From assembly GCA_037127915.1 (NCBI GenBank), contig JBAXXL010000001.1:151162-215161 (forward strand): DNA of 64,000 nt, in the 5' to 3' direction. Below the pieces are notes generated by a model. It did no database searches. It was not told the origin of the DNA and saw nothing but the letters and a program-made list of their open reading frames with translations. Source of the DNA: JBAXXL01 sp037127915. Its GTDB lineage: Bacteria > Bacteroidota > Ignavibacteria > Kapaibacteriales > UBA2268. Of this stretch, positions 45,588 through 54,551 are shown piece by piece; the stretch's first letter is position 1; each line of letters opens with the position of its first letter. The position numbers and the translations under genes are program-made.

Positions 45588-47540
45588 ATGAGAAAAATAA
45601 AATTTGTTTTACTAACAGCGATATTAGGTCTTTTTGTAACAAACGTAAATATGTTTGCCCAAATAAGTACCGAGTTTTCAAACATATTCATCGTAACTGC
45701 TTCGTATGAAGATATTGCGAATATTAAAGAAACAGTCGTTGTAGGCGATAACGATCTTTTAAAAACACCTATGTCGTCAGGTATAGTAGATCAAGATGAT
45801 GGCTATGCAAAAATACCAATTGGATTTTCATTTGAATTCAATGGTGAAGTGTATGATCATCTTTTTATAAACGTAAATGGTTTTGTAACTTTCGGTCGTA
45901 TGGATAATGGTCGCTTAATTGAACCACCTCTATTGATGGAAGCTACAAGAACTCCTATTCAAGCGTTTTTCAATGATGATCCATCTTATCCGGTAAACGT
46001 AATTGCACCATTTTGGGGCGATCACTACTATCGTGAAGCAAATAGTAACTTCAATGGTTACTTGCCATCTGAAATATCCTATTTGACCAGAGATGCTGAT
46101 GCGCAAGGTCATAAAGTTTTGATTATCCAATGGAAAAATCTTAACGTAAATTACATGTTAAATGGCGAAAAGATCAAATCTTCAGTTGCCAGCTTCCAAG
46201 TAAGAATTTATCAATCAGTTGACTTGTATTCACGTCAAGGTGATGTTGAATTCTGTTACGGTTCAGTTGGACACAATATATATTCAACAGATGATAGAAT
46301 AATTGTAAAAAATTCTATCGTTGGTATGAAAGGATATAAAAAAGCACAAGGCGTAGAAGCAGACTTTATTAATGGTTTAGTTTGGGACAACGCTCCAGTT
46401 GATATGATGGCCGCGGCTACCACATCAAAAGAATTAACTAACGAATGGACACCATCAGTTTATAATGAATCTAGAATTAGATTCCAATCTTATGGTCGTT
46501 CAAAAGAAAAATTATGGTGGGGTGATGGCGATGTTGACTTCTCAAAAGTTGTCGGCGGAAGACACAACCAATACTACGACTATCAAAACCGTTGGGTAAC
46601 TCCTAATGATGTTCGCGTCATTATGAACTCTATGGCTACCGGCGTAGCTTTAGACCCAACAATCGAAAGAGCCGCTTATCACGGTGATGTTAATCATAAT
46701 GGCCGTTATTTCTTTAACACAAGCGGTCAAAAAGTTGACATTACTTGGAAAAACGCATTCTTCGATGATAGTTTAGCAAATCCTATTACAAAAGAAATCA
46801 GTAATCCAAGACAACAAATTTATTTCCAAGTAACAGAATTCGATGCCGCTCTTATATTAGCTTATATTGGCGCTAGATGTCCTGAATTACCTTGGTTATC
46901 AGATTCACTTGTTAAACAAGGTAAAATCAATTTACTTGACAATCAAGCTACTGGTCTTAAAATAGGCGAAATTAAAAAATTAAATGATAATAAATATCAA
47001 TTCCCTGTATTTGTAAATGGTAACCTAAGCGGTCCATTGAGCTTTAAATTCCATGTTAATGGCACTATCGTTGATATGGTTGGAAATGAGAACTTAAATG
47101 TTGTAGTTGAAAAAGGCGAAAACATTGCAGTTTTATCAGGTTCAGGCGAATTCAACGAAGACGAATATTTGTGTCTGATAACAGTAACATCCGATAATTC
47201 TGATATTGAGTTAACTCAAATTAGATTTAATGACAAACCACACAACAATATTTCTTTAGCAACTACTGTTAATAGTGGTAATGTTGTAATAGGAAATGTC
47301 GTAGTTACACCTAACCCAGTTGCAAATAACGCTACAATAACAATTAACACAGAAAATGAAGCAATTTACATAGTTACAGTATATGATATGCTAGGCAATA
47401 AATTGGCTGAACTATACAATGGTAATTTAAATCAAGGAACCAACAATATTAGCTGGAACCCTAATTTAGAAGCCGGTATGTACTTCATCAGTGTAGAAGG
47501 TAATAATTCAACTGAAACAGTTAAAGTTATCGTAAAATAA
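45588..47540 (+). CDS. Secreted T9SS protein with dockerin-like region
   Basis: 650 residues, signal peptide ending near MFAQ. Residues ~55-245 form a beta domain of the kind found before T9SS tails and in NIDO-like proteins: IPIGFSFEFNGEVYDHLFIN, NGFVTFG, VIAPFWGDHYY. Residues ~330-435 resemble a type I dockerin: WVTPNDVRVIMNSM, then HGDVNHNGR (calcium loop D-x-N-x-N-G), a ~40-residue insertion, then VTEFDAALILAYIG. The C-terminal ~80 residues (VTPNPVANNATITI ... GMYFISVEG ... KVIVK) are a T9SS type A domain. Strong AAGGAG ribosome site. Its stop codon overlaps the next ATG by one base. Confidence 0.82.
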   Translation: MRKIKFVLLTAILGLFVTNVNMFAQISTEFSNIFIVTASYEDIANIKETVVVGDNDLLKTPMSSGIVDQDDGYAKIPIGFSFEFNGEVYDHLFINVNGFVTFGRMDNGRLIEPPLLMEATRTPIQAFFNDDPSYPVNVIAPFWGDHYYREANSNFNGYLPSEISYLTRDADAQGHKVLIIQWKNLNVNYMLNGEKIKSSVASFQVRIYQSVDLYSRQGDVEFCYGSVGHNIYSTDDRIIVKNSIVGMKGYKKAQGVEADFINGLVWDNAPVDMMAAATTSKELTNEWTPSVYNESRIRFQSYGRSKEKLWWGDGDVDFSKVVGGRHNQYYDYQNRWVTPNDVRVIMNSMATGVALDPTIERAAYHGDVNHNGRYFFNTSGQKVDITWKNAFFDDSLANPITKEISNPRQQIYFQVTEFDAALILAYIGARCPELPWLSDSLVKQGKINLLDNQATGLKIGEIKKLNDNKYQFPVFVNGNLSGPLSFKFHVNGTIVDMVGNENLNVVVEKGENIAVLSGSGEFNEDEYLCLITVTSDNSDIELTQIRFNDKPHNNISLATTVNSGNVVIGNVVVTPNPVANNATITINTENEAIYIVTVYDMLGNKLAELYNGNLNQGTNNISWNPNLEAGMYFISVEGNNSTETVKVIVK

Positions 47541-48748
47541 TGAAAAGATTTGAAACATATCTATTTATAACTGCCCTTCTGCTGGTAATATTTACCAGCA
47601 GACAGGTAGCAGTTGCCGAAACTAGAAATGTTCAAGTTAAAATATTAAACGATATCGTTCTTTGTAATAGTACAGAAAAAACATTCGATTTTTTAATTGA
47701 CATTGGAAAAGTAGTAAAAGCAGACAGCTTTGTCGGTTATGATTTATGGATGAAATATGATCCCAAATTAGTGAGAATTATCTCTATGTTGCCTATGAAT
47801 TCTTTTACTGAGTTATGCCCTCAAATATATCGGGGATTTGCACTTGGTAAAGATAAAGATAACAATTTAGATGGTACATTCAGAGCATTTGGTATGGTAA
47901 CAGGAAATACTTTATTATACGGTGAACGTCACTTAGTGGCTTTCAAAGCAATATATGTAGGACCTGACTCAGTAGGAATGTCATCGCCAATTGAATTTCA
48001 GTATATAGACTTTTTAGATGCTAGCTCATTTAGAGGTCAAGAAATTGTGTATTCAAGTAGCGATATTAATGTGATTCCTGGTGATGTATCAAAAAACAAA
48101 TTCAGTATTGTTTCGAATGATGAATTCAAATTGAATGAAGCTAAATCTTGTGCTGTAAATGTAGGTTATAAACTTGAAAATACCAAGCAATTGGAAAATC
48201 TTAGTTTTATAATTGAAAATCCTAATCCGGATTTGTTTACAGTTACTTTAGCAGAAAATCAAGAAAATTCTGATTTAGAAATATTGAGTATTGAAAGTGT
48301 AATACAAGATCAAAAATCGATAATGAATGTTAAAGCAAGAATGAAAGAATTTAGTACAAATACTTTATTCAATCTAAATGTTGAATTGAAAAATACAATC
48401 ACTGATTCTGTAGAAATTAAAATTATTCCAACTATTGATGACAATTGCGATTGTGTAGGAAGTGTAGAAGATAAATCTTTTAAGATTATCAATATAATTC
48501 CTCAAGTCTCAGTAAATGAAACAAAGGAAAACGACTATACAATAGCAGAGGACGCAATATATCTTAACGACCCTCAAAAAGTAAAAGAGATAATTGTTTT
48601 TGATATGAACGGAAGAATAGTAAAAGAAATAACTATTACAAACGAAAAACTAATAAGTTTGAATGAAATTTATAATGGAATTTATTTTGTGAAAACAAAA
48701 TTAATTGATGATAAATTTGAAATCAAAAAAATAATAATAAATAAATAA
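47540..48748 (+). CDS. Secreted T9SS protein with cohesin-like N-terminal domain
   Basis: 402 residues. Signal peptide (ETYLFITALLLVIFTSRQVA). Residues ~28-180 read like a cohesin: VQVKILNDIVLCNSTEKTFD, VGYDLWMKYDPKLVRIISML, LVAFKAIYVGPDSVGMSS, an export of the usual Y-x-[LV]-x-[YF]-D-P-x-x-[LV] strand pair. Residues ~190-310 are a second beta domain. The last ~75 residues are a short T9SS-like tail (IIVFDMNGRIVKE, GIYFVKTKLI, KKIIINK) that lacks a clear P-N-P start. It is translationally coupled to the preceding dockerin-like protein (TAATG). Cohesins bind dockerins in a calcium-dependent way; whether these two do is untested. Confidence 0.72.
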   Translation: MKRFETYLFITALLLVIFTSRQVAVAETRNVQVKILNDIVLCNSTEKTFDFLIDIGKVVKADSFVGYDLWMKYDPKLVRIISMLPMNSFTELCPQIYRGFALGKDKDNNLDGTFRAFGMVTGNTLLYGERHLVAFKAIYVGPDSVGMSSPIEFQYIDFLDASSFRGQEIVYSSSDINVIPGDVSKNKFSIVSNDEFKLNEAKSCAVNVGYKLENTKQLENLSFIIENPNPDLFTVTLAENQENSDLEILSIESVIQDQKSIMNVKARMKEFSTNTLFNLNVELKNTITDSVEIKIIPTIDDNCDCVGSVEDKSFKIINIIPQVSVNETKENDYTIAEDAIYLNDPQKVKEIIVFDMNGRIVKEITITNEKLISLNEIYNGIYFVKTKLIDDKFEIKKIIINK

Positions 48749-48767
48749 AATTTATTGGAGGTTTTAA

Positions 48768-51700
48768 ATGAGAGGTACTTTTAAAGTTGTGTTTGGCTTA
48801 GCACTTGTAATAATGCTATTAACAGCAACCGTTGGTCACGTAAGTGCACAAACAAGTGGTATTGCCAAACCACTAGTCCCAAACCTATCGCTAGTAGGTG
48901 AAGATGGCGGCTATGATGCAAGATTCTACCCAGATGGTAGACTATGGTTACCAACAGCGAAAGGCGAACCACGCGAATTCTTGTTACCTGTTTTCATAAG
49001 TAATAACTGGTTTTGTTATTATTGTGCAGACAATTCAAAGAAAAGGTATATTCCTAATCCAATCATGAGCTTCAAATTCAGTTTGCTCTATGATTCAAAG
49101 ACATTAAGAGCAGTAGGTGTTGAAACTGTTCCACCACAGTATTTACAAGCACAAGGAGTTTCTCCTGAAGAAATTCTTGCAAGTAAATTTGCATTTGATT
49201 GTGGTGACGAAAAAGATAATTACTATTGGCATTATATTGACCCTGTGCATTGGGCAACAACAAATGAAAAAGATGATGGACGTCGTTTTACTATAGTAGG
49301 AACTTCTGGTGTGCCTTTACCGACAACACCAGATGCTGACCGTGGTGAAGCAACAAGAAGCATATTATTATTTGTTCGTTTCCAAGTAATTGCAACATCA
49401 CAACCAGGTCAAACAGAATTTATTAGTAAGAAACCTTTGTATATTGATAATCGTGAAATCAAATACAACGACATGGACGTTACTAAAGACCGCCCAGTTG
49501 TTGAATTTTCAGATTATGATATTATAGAAGCCGCTACTGATTATCCTGGTGCACCAACAAAGATTATGACAGGTTTGAACAACGAAGGAACAACTTGGTT
49601 CAATACCGAACCTTATAAAGAAGGTTCAATAGCAGTTCACTTTTTTGATAAATTACCTGCTTTTGACTTTGTTGTAAACTTAGAAGGTCAACAATTAATC
49701 CAAACAGGAGTTGGTAAATACGAATTAGTTGAACCAATTTCTATTGACTCAAACTGTGCGACTCCTAGATATGCAGAGCGTATAGTACGCCTTTTGAATA
49801 AAATCACAGGTACTCGTATGATGTACCCAAGCATCTCTTCTGATAGAGATTGGTTATTATTCAAAACAGACAAAACACGTGGTGAAGATTATATCTTAAC
49901 TTACAAAACAAAATCAAATGGCGATATACCATACATAGATAATGGTTTATTAGGTAATGGCCGCGTTGACCCAATTGGTGCTGAAACTATAGAACAAAAA
50001 CCAATTTACTTATCAATAGTAGCAGATTGGAAAAAACTAAGTGTAAATCCACCAGTTGATCCTACTGATTTAGAAAAAGCAGGTCACTACGATGGAACAA
50101 TTACATTTTTAGCTCCTTATGCTGAAGTAAATCCAGTTCAATTAAAAGTTAAATTCACATTTATTCGTAATCCTTTTGAACCATTGCTTAAAAAAGCTCA
50201 AGGTGAAGTTGGTGGTATAAATTTGACATTATTTAACTCAGCCGGCCAAACCGGTGAACAAGTGAAATTGGTATTTGGTACCGGACGTAGAGCTACTAAT
50301 GGAGTTGATTGGTTATTTGGTGAAGATGTTTATAATTCTGGATTATCAACAGATAATTTAGATGCAAGATTCTTCCCTATGGATCCACAATTTGATGGAA
50401 CAGCCTTAGCTGCAAATGGGTTCCAAGACATAGCGCCAGATCGTTATAATCCAAGAACTCACTCACGCGACATTCGTCAATTTACCGAAGATCAAAGCAC
50501 TTATGTTTATCATGTAAAATTCAATAGCGGTGGCGCTGACAAATATCCTGTTATATTAGAATGGGATCTTGCGGATTTCCCTGATGGTTCTCAATTATAT
50601 TTAAGAGACGACCAAAATGGAAAATTGTTCCCAGCTGTTGATATGCGTATTGCAACACAAATTAGTGATACAAGACGTTCATTTACATTCTTAGATTCAC
50701 GTATTAAAGATTTCTACATTGAATATACATTACCTCATCAATTTACATTCGTAAATGAATACGGTTCAGCCGCTATTCACCAAGGATGGAACATGCTTTC
50801 ATTGCCTGTTCGCCCATTGAATAATTATTATAGTGTAGTTTATCCAAACGCTTTGAACATTCCTTACCACTTTACAATGAACCAACATCAACAAGTTGTT
50901 GACGGTTTATTGAAACCAGGTATGGGTTATTTTATCAAATACAGCAATGTAGTTGATAGTATATTCAAAGGTTCATTGATTACTAACATCGAATACGATC
51001 CAAACAATTCTAAATCAGATGCAGTTCGCGTATTCGTAACAGATATGATTGACCCAGATCCAGATGAAGATGGTTCTTGGAATATGGTAGGCGGTTTATC
51101 TTTCCCTACTTCAATTGACGGTATCTACTTCAAAACATTCAGAGCCGGTGAATTAGCTCCAGATCCTGATTTTACACAAAAATTTGGTGTTTGGAAATAC
51201 GAAACTAACCAAGGTTATAAAGAAGTTCAAACTGTAGATCCAGGCTATGCTTATTGGATTAAAACAAACCGTAACGGTTATTATAACTTAAAATTAGTTC
51301 ATTTCCAAGGCGAAGGAAAAGCCAGTACTTCTGAACCAAAAGACAACGCAAAAAATACAGCAAGTAAAGTAATCGTTCGCGATAACGCGCACAACGAAGG
51401 AACATTATACTTATCATCTGATAACAATATCAATGATAAAAACTTCGAATTACCTCCAGTACCTCCACAAGGTATATTTGATGTACGTTTTAACGGAAAT
51501 AAATACTTAACAAACGCAAAAGAATCAGAAATCAATTTGAATGGTGTTGAATATCCTCTTGCATTGAATATCAATAATGCAGACGCTGACTATGTATTTA
51601 CAGATGCAATCAGTGGCAAAGTATTCGGTTCAATTTCTAAAGGTTTCACAGGTAGTGTAGTTGTTGAAAAAGCGATGGCAAACGTAATTAAAGTTGCTAA

Positions 51701-51977
51701 ACAAACAACAAACAACACAGAAAGCGGATTCTTCGCTTATCCAAACCCTGTAGAAAGCGTTTCTACTGTTAACTTCTCAATTCCTTCACGTTCCAACGTT
51801 ACATTGAAATTATATGATGTAACAGGTAATGAAGTAATGACATTAGCAAATGAAGTAATGGAATCAGGGTCCTTCACAAGATCATTAGATTCTTCTAATT
51901 TACCTGCCGGCAGTTATATCTGCAAATTAACAGCAGGTGCTAGCACTTCATTTATCAAAGTTACTATCGTAAAATAA
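48768..51977 (+). CDS. Large secreted T9SS protein with cohesin-like N-terminal region
   Basis: 1069 residues, signal peptide ending near VSAQ. Residues ~85-230 resemble a cohesin (IMSFKFSLLYDSKTLRAVGV, then SILLFVRFQVIATSQPGQTE). The middle (residues ~480-660) is beta-rich. Residues ~665-860 carry two GWNM-type modules: IHQGWNMLSLPVRPLNNYYS with GMGYFIKYSN, then GSWNMVGGLSFPTSIDG with PGYAYWIKTNRNGYY. An ELPPVPPQGIFDVRF element (residues ~893-907) matches one in the giant protein. The T9SS type A tail is YPNPVESVSTVNFSIP ... GSYICKLTAG ... KVTIVK. TTGGAGG lies nine bases before the ATG. It is the last gene of the cluster; a terminator follows. Confidence 0.82.
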   Translation: MRGTFKVVFGLALVIMLLTATVGHVSAQTSGIAKPLVPNLSLVGEDGGYDARFYPDGRLWLPTAKGEPREFLLPVFISNNWFCYYCADNSKKRYIPNPIMSFKFSLLYDSKTLRAVGVETVPPQYLQAQGVSPEEILASKFAFDCGDEKDNYYWHYIDPVHWATTNEKDDGRRFTIVGTSGVPLPTTPDADRGEATRSILLFVRFQVIATSQPGQTEFISKKPLYIDNREIKYNDMDVTKDRPVVEFSDYDIIEAATDYPGAPTKIMTGLNNEGTTWFNTEPYKEGSIAVHFFDKLPAFDFVVNLEGQQLIQTGVGKYELVEPISIDSNCATPRYAERIVRLLNKITGTRMMYPSISSDRDWLLFKTDKTRGEDYILTYKTKSNGDIPYIDNGLLGNGRVDPIGAETIEQKPIYLSIVADWKKLSVNPPVDPTDLEKAGHYDGTITFLAPYAEVNPVQLKVKFTFIRNPFEPLLKKAQGEVGGINLTLFNSAGQTGEQVKLVFGTGRRATNGVDWLFGEDVYNSGLSTDNLDARFFPMDPQFDGTALAANGFQDIAPDRYNPRTHSRDIRQFTEDQSTYVYHVKFNSGGADKYPVILEWDLADFPDGSQLYLRDDQNGKLFPAVDMRIATQISDTRRSFTFLDSRIKDFYIEYTLPHQFTFVNEYGSAAIHQGWNMLSLPVRPLNNYYSVVYPNALNIPYHFTMNQHQQVVDGLLKPGMGYFIKYSNVVDSIFKGSLITNIEYDPNNSKSDAVRVFVTDMIDPDPDEDGSWNMVGGLSFPTSIDGIYFKTFRAGELAPDPDFTQKFGVWKYETNQGYKEVQTVDPGYAYWIKTNRNGYYNLKLVHFQGEGKASTSEPKDNAKNTASKVIVRDNAHNEGTLYLSSDNNINDKNFELPPVPPQGIFDVRFNGNKYLTNAKESEINLNGVEYPLALNINNADADYVFTDAISGKVFGSISKGFTGSVVVEKAMANVIKVAKQTTNNTESGFFAYPNPVESVSTVNFSIPSRSNVTLKLYDVTGNEVMTLANEVMESGSFTRSLDSSNLPAGSYICKLTAGASTSFIKVTIVK

Positions 51978-51997
51978 TACGAAAGTGATTTAGTATT

Positions 51998-52038
51998 AAT
52001 GGGCATCGAGCTGTATTTGTCGGTGCCCATTTATTTTT
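51998..52038 (+). terminator. Rho-independent terminator of the surface-protein cluster
   Basis: AATGGGCA and TGCCCATT enclose an 18-base loop and are followed by TATTTTTT. Confidence 0.8.
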
Positions 52039-52057
52039 TAAAAAATTAGGTACAAGA

Positions 52058-52810
52058 ATGAAAAAAAATATTTTACTATTATTATTATTGCTTGTTGGAT
52101 TTTCTCCATTGTTCTCGCAGTTTAATTGGCAAACAGAACTTAAAATAAAGAATAATTTGGGGTTTAGTGTTGATAGCCTATATATAGGGGCAAAGCAAGA
52201 TGCCACAGACGGATTGGACTTACTGCTTGGTGAAGAAGACTTGCCGACAATGGAGCCTCCACAACCTGATCTATTTTGTTTCCTATATTTAAAAAATGGA
52301 AATGAAACTTTATGGTCATATAGAGATTTTAGATCTGTAAAGACAGAGAATAATTTCAAAGAAGAATATAAATTATATGTAAATTATGGTGCCGGAACAG
52401 CGATTGATATTTCTTGGGATGTTTTAGGCTCGGAAATTGATTCTGCATATATCGAAGACATATTTCCTGATGTAGATATATTTAGGGTTGATATGAAAAA
52501 AAACCAAACTGTTCATATAGAAAATCATTATTCGAAAGATCATATAATTACTATTTGGTACAACAAAAGTGGTAGCGACGTAGTAGAAAATACCGAAAAA
52601 AATGATATTTTTGTTTATCCTAATCCAGCAGAAGATAACATTTTATTGAAAAATGTACCAACGCCGGGGATAGTAAAAATATATAATGAGTTCGGCACAT
52701 GTGTCATTAACACCGATTATATAGGTGGCAGATTGAATGTATCGACATTAAGTGCTGGAGTATATTTTATTAAATTCAATGATAGAATTAGTAGATTTAT
52801 AAAGCTATGA
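52058..52810 (+). CDS. Small secreted protein with T9SS sorting domain
   Basis: 250 residues. Signal peptide MKKNILLLLLLLVGFSPLFS. The mature part begins with a beta domain (KIKNNLGFSVDSLYIGAKQD). The D-L-L-L-G-E-E-D-L-P stretch and later W-D-V-L-G-S-E occur in T9SS proteins I have seen, but I know no name for the domain. Residues ~180-250 are a T9SS type A domain (FVYPNPAEDNILLKN, VKIYNEFGTCV, GVYFIKFND, RFIKL). It overlaps the next gene by four bases (ATGA), so it is translationally coupled to a glycosyltransferase. Confidence 0.75.
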   Translation: MKKNILLLLLLLVGFSPLFSQFNWQTELKIKNNLGFSVDSLYIGAKQDATDGLDLLLGEEDLPTMEPPQPDLFCFLYLKNGNETLWSYRDFRSVKTENNFKEEYKLYVNYGAGTAIDISWDVLGSEIDSAYIEDIFPDVDIFRVDMKKNQTVHIENHYSKDHIITIWYNKSGSDVVENTEKNDIFVYPNPAEDNILLKNVPTPGIVKIYNEFGTCVINTDYIGGRLNVSTLSAGVYFIKFNDRISRFIKL

Positions 52811-53766
52811 TAGAAAACAATGATATAATGATATCTGTAGTAATTCCACTTTACAACGAAGAGGAATCACTATTGGAATTATCAGCACAATTAGAAAAAG
52901 AATTGACTATTCTCTGCGGTGAGCGTTGGGAGGTTATCTTTGTTGATGATGGGTCACGCGATAATTCGTATGAAGTAATAAAAGGTATTCATTATACAAA
53001 CACAAAATTTAAAGCTATCCAATTTAGAAAAAACCTCGGTAAAGCCGCGGCTTTGCAAGCAGGTTTTAATGATGCCATTGGTGAGTATATTGCTACTATG
53101 GACTCAGATTTGCAAGATGATCCCGCTGAATTGCAAAATATGCTTGCTAAAATGAACGAGGGGTATGATTTAGTCAGTGGCTGGAAGAAAGTGCGGCACG
53201 ACCCTAAACTAACAAAAAACTTGCCTTCAAAGCTATTTAACTGGGCAACAAGTAAAGTCGCGGGTGTAAAACTGCACGATTTTAATTGTGGTCTTAAATT
53301 ATACAGGAAGGAAGTGGCTAAAAGTTTAGATGTGTATGGCGAAATGCACCGCTATTTACCGGCATTTGCAAATTTAGCAGGTTTCCGCGTAACAGAAACT
53401 CCGGTTACACACCACGCTCGTAAATACGGAAAATCAAAATATGGATTAAGTAGATTTATAAACGGATATTTGGATTTGTTAACCGTAATATTTACAACTA
53501 AATACTCTAAAAGCCCATTGCATTTTTTCGGTTTGATTGGTACTACAATAAGCATGATTGGTTTTATTATAGACTTAGTTCTATTGATAGAATGGTTCAT
53601 GAAATTGACAGCATTAAGCAATCGGCCGATAGCTTATTTAGGTCTTGGTATGATAGTCATTGGTATTCAATTTGTGTCAATGGGATTAATCGGAGAGTGG
53701 ATATTGAAAAGTAATATAAAACAACATAAAAATGATTTGGTTATCAAGGAGAAACTGAGGGATTAA
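52807..53766 (+). CDS. Membrane glycosyltransferase, family GT2 (polyprenol-phosphate type)
   Basis: 319 residues. The GT-A domain shows SVVIPLYNEEESLLELSAQL, FVDDGSRDNS and MDSDLQDDP (the metal-binding D-x-D), then the acceptor region NCGLKLYRKE and HRYLPAFANLAGF. Two C-terminal membrane helices follow (LIGTTISMIGFIIDLVLLIE and GLGMIVIGIQFVSMGLIGEW). This is the layout of GtrB/DPM1-like enzymes that load a sugar from a nucleotide donor onto undecaprenyl phosphate. It may supply sugars for surface glycan or protein glycosylation. Start ATG overlaps the upstream stop. Confidence 0.88.
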   Translation: MIENNDIMISVVIPLYNEEESLLELSAQLEKELTILCGERWEVIFVDDGSRDNSYEVIKGIHYTNTKFKAIQFRKNLGKAAALQAGFNDAIGEYIATMDSDLQDDPAELQNMLAKMNEGYDLVSGWKKVRHDPKLTKNLPSKLFNWATSKVAGVKLHDFNCGLKLYRKEVAKSLDVYGEMHRYLPAFANLAGFRVTETPVTHHARKYGKSKYGLSRFINGYLDLLTVIFTTKYSKSPLHFFGLIGTTISMIGFIIDLVLLIEWFMKLTALSNRPIAYLGLGMIVIGIQFVSMGLIGEWILKSNIKQHKNDLVIKEKLRD

Positions 53767-53767
53767 T

Positions 53768-54550
53768 ATGAAAAAAGCAATAACGATAATAGCACTTGTA
53801 TTGATTTTCTTATTAGGTGGAAATGAAGTAAAATCTCAATATACAATGAATTATTCTATTTCCGGTGGATTAGCCATAATGAATGTCATAGGCAAAAATC
53901 CAGCGGCATTACCATTTGTAAATAAAGAAGATTTGCACAACGGAAACTACATCTTTACTTATGGAGGCAGTTTTCAGGAAACACAATCCGGTTTTGATGT
54001 GAATTTTCGTATGCCAATTGACGAAAGCGATAAAATAAGGATACCGATAGGGTTAGAATATATATTTTTCCGAGCAAAAGAATTAGATAGAGTTATAACC
54101 GGCGATGCAAGTCATGATTTTTTGACAATAAACAAATTTGACTTAATGACTTTGTACACCGGTTTGCATTATGTAATCTTTAAATACCCGGAATATGATA
54201 TTAATGTATATACCGGATTCGAACTTAGAGCTACGTATCTAGGATTTAATACATTTCATGGTACTGAAATTTTCAAAGATGGTTCTACAATAGAACATGA
54301 TTTAAACGATCCCAAAAAAACAGATGCTTTTAGGATTGGTACAAGTATTAAATTAGGCGGCGAAGGCAGATTGTCAAAAAGTCAAAATGTTTACGCTAAC
54401 TGGTTTTTTGCTTTGACAGCACTTAATGTAATAGGAACTGAAAAATCGAGAGGTGAGTTTTTAACTCCCATAACCGCATTGGAGACAAGAGAAAGAACTG
54501 CTTTTACATACCAAATCGCGTTTCAAGTACAATACAAATTTACGGAATAA
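53768..54550 (+). CDS. Predicted outer-membrane beta-barrel protein
   Basis: 260 residues. Signal peptide (ITIIALVLIFLLGGNEVKSQ). The mature part is repeated amphipathic strands (DKIRIPIGLEYIFFRAKELD, YDINVYTGFELRATYLGFNT, AFTYQIAFQVQYKF). It ends in ...F-T-E, so the terminal aromatic is two residues from the end. No family recognised. It lies one base after the GT2 stop and one base before the GT9 gene, so it is in the same operon. Confidence 0.62.
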   Translation: MKKAITIIALVLIFLLGGNEVKSQYTMNYSISGGLAIMNVIGKNPAALPFVNKEDLHNGNYIFTYGGSFQETQSGFDVNFRMPIDESDKIRIPIGLEYIFFRAKELDRVITGDASHDFLTINKFDLMTLYTGLHYVIFKYPEYDINVYTGFELRATYLGFNTFHGTEIFKDGSTIEHDLNDPKKTDAFRIGTSIKLGGEGRLSKSQNVYANWFFALTALNVIGTEKSRGEFLTPITALETRERTAFTYQIAFQVQYKFTE

Positions 54551-54551
54551 T

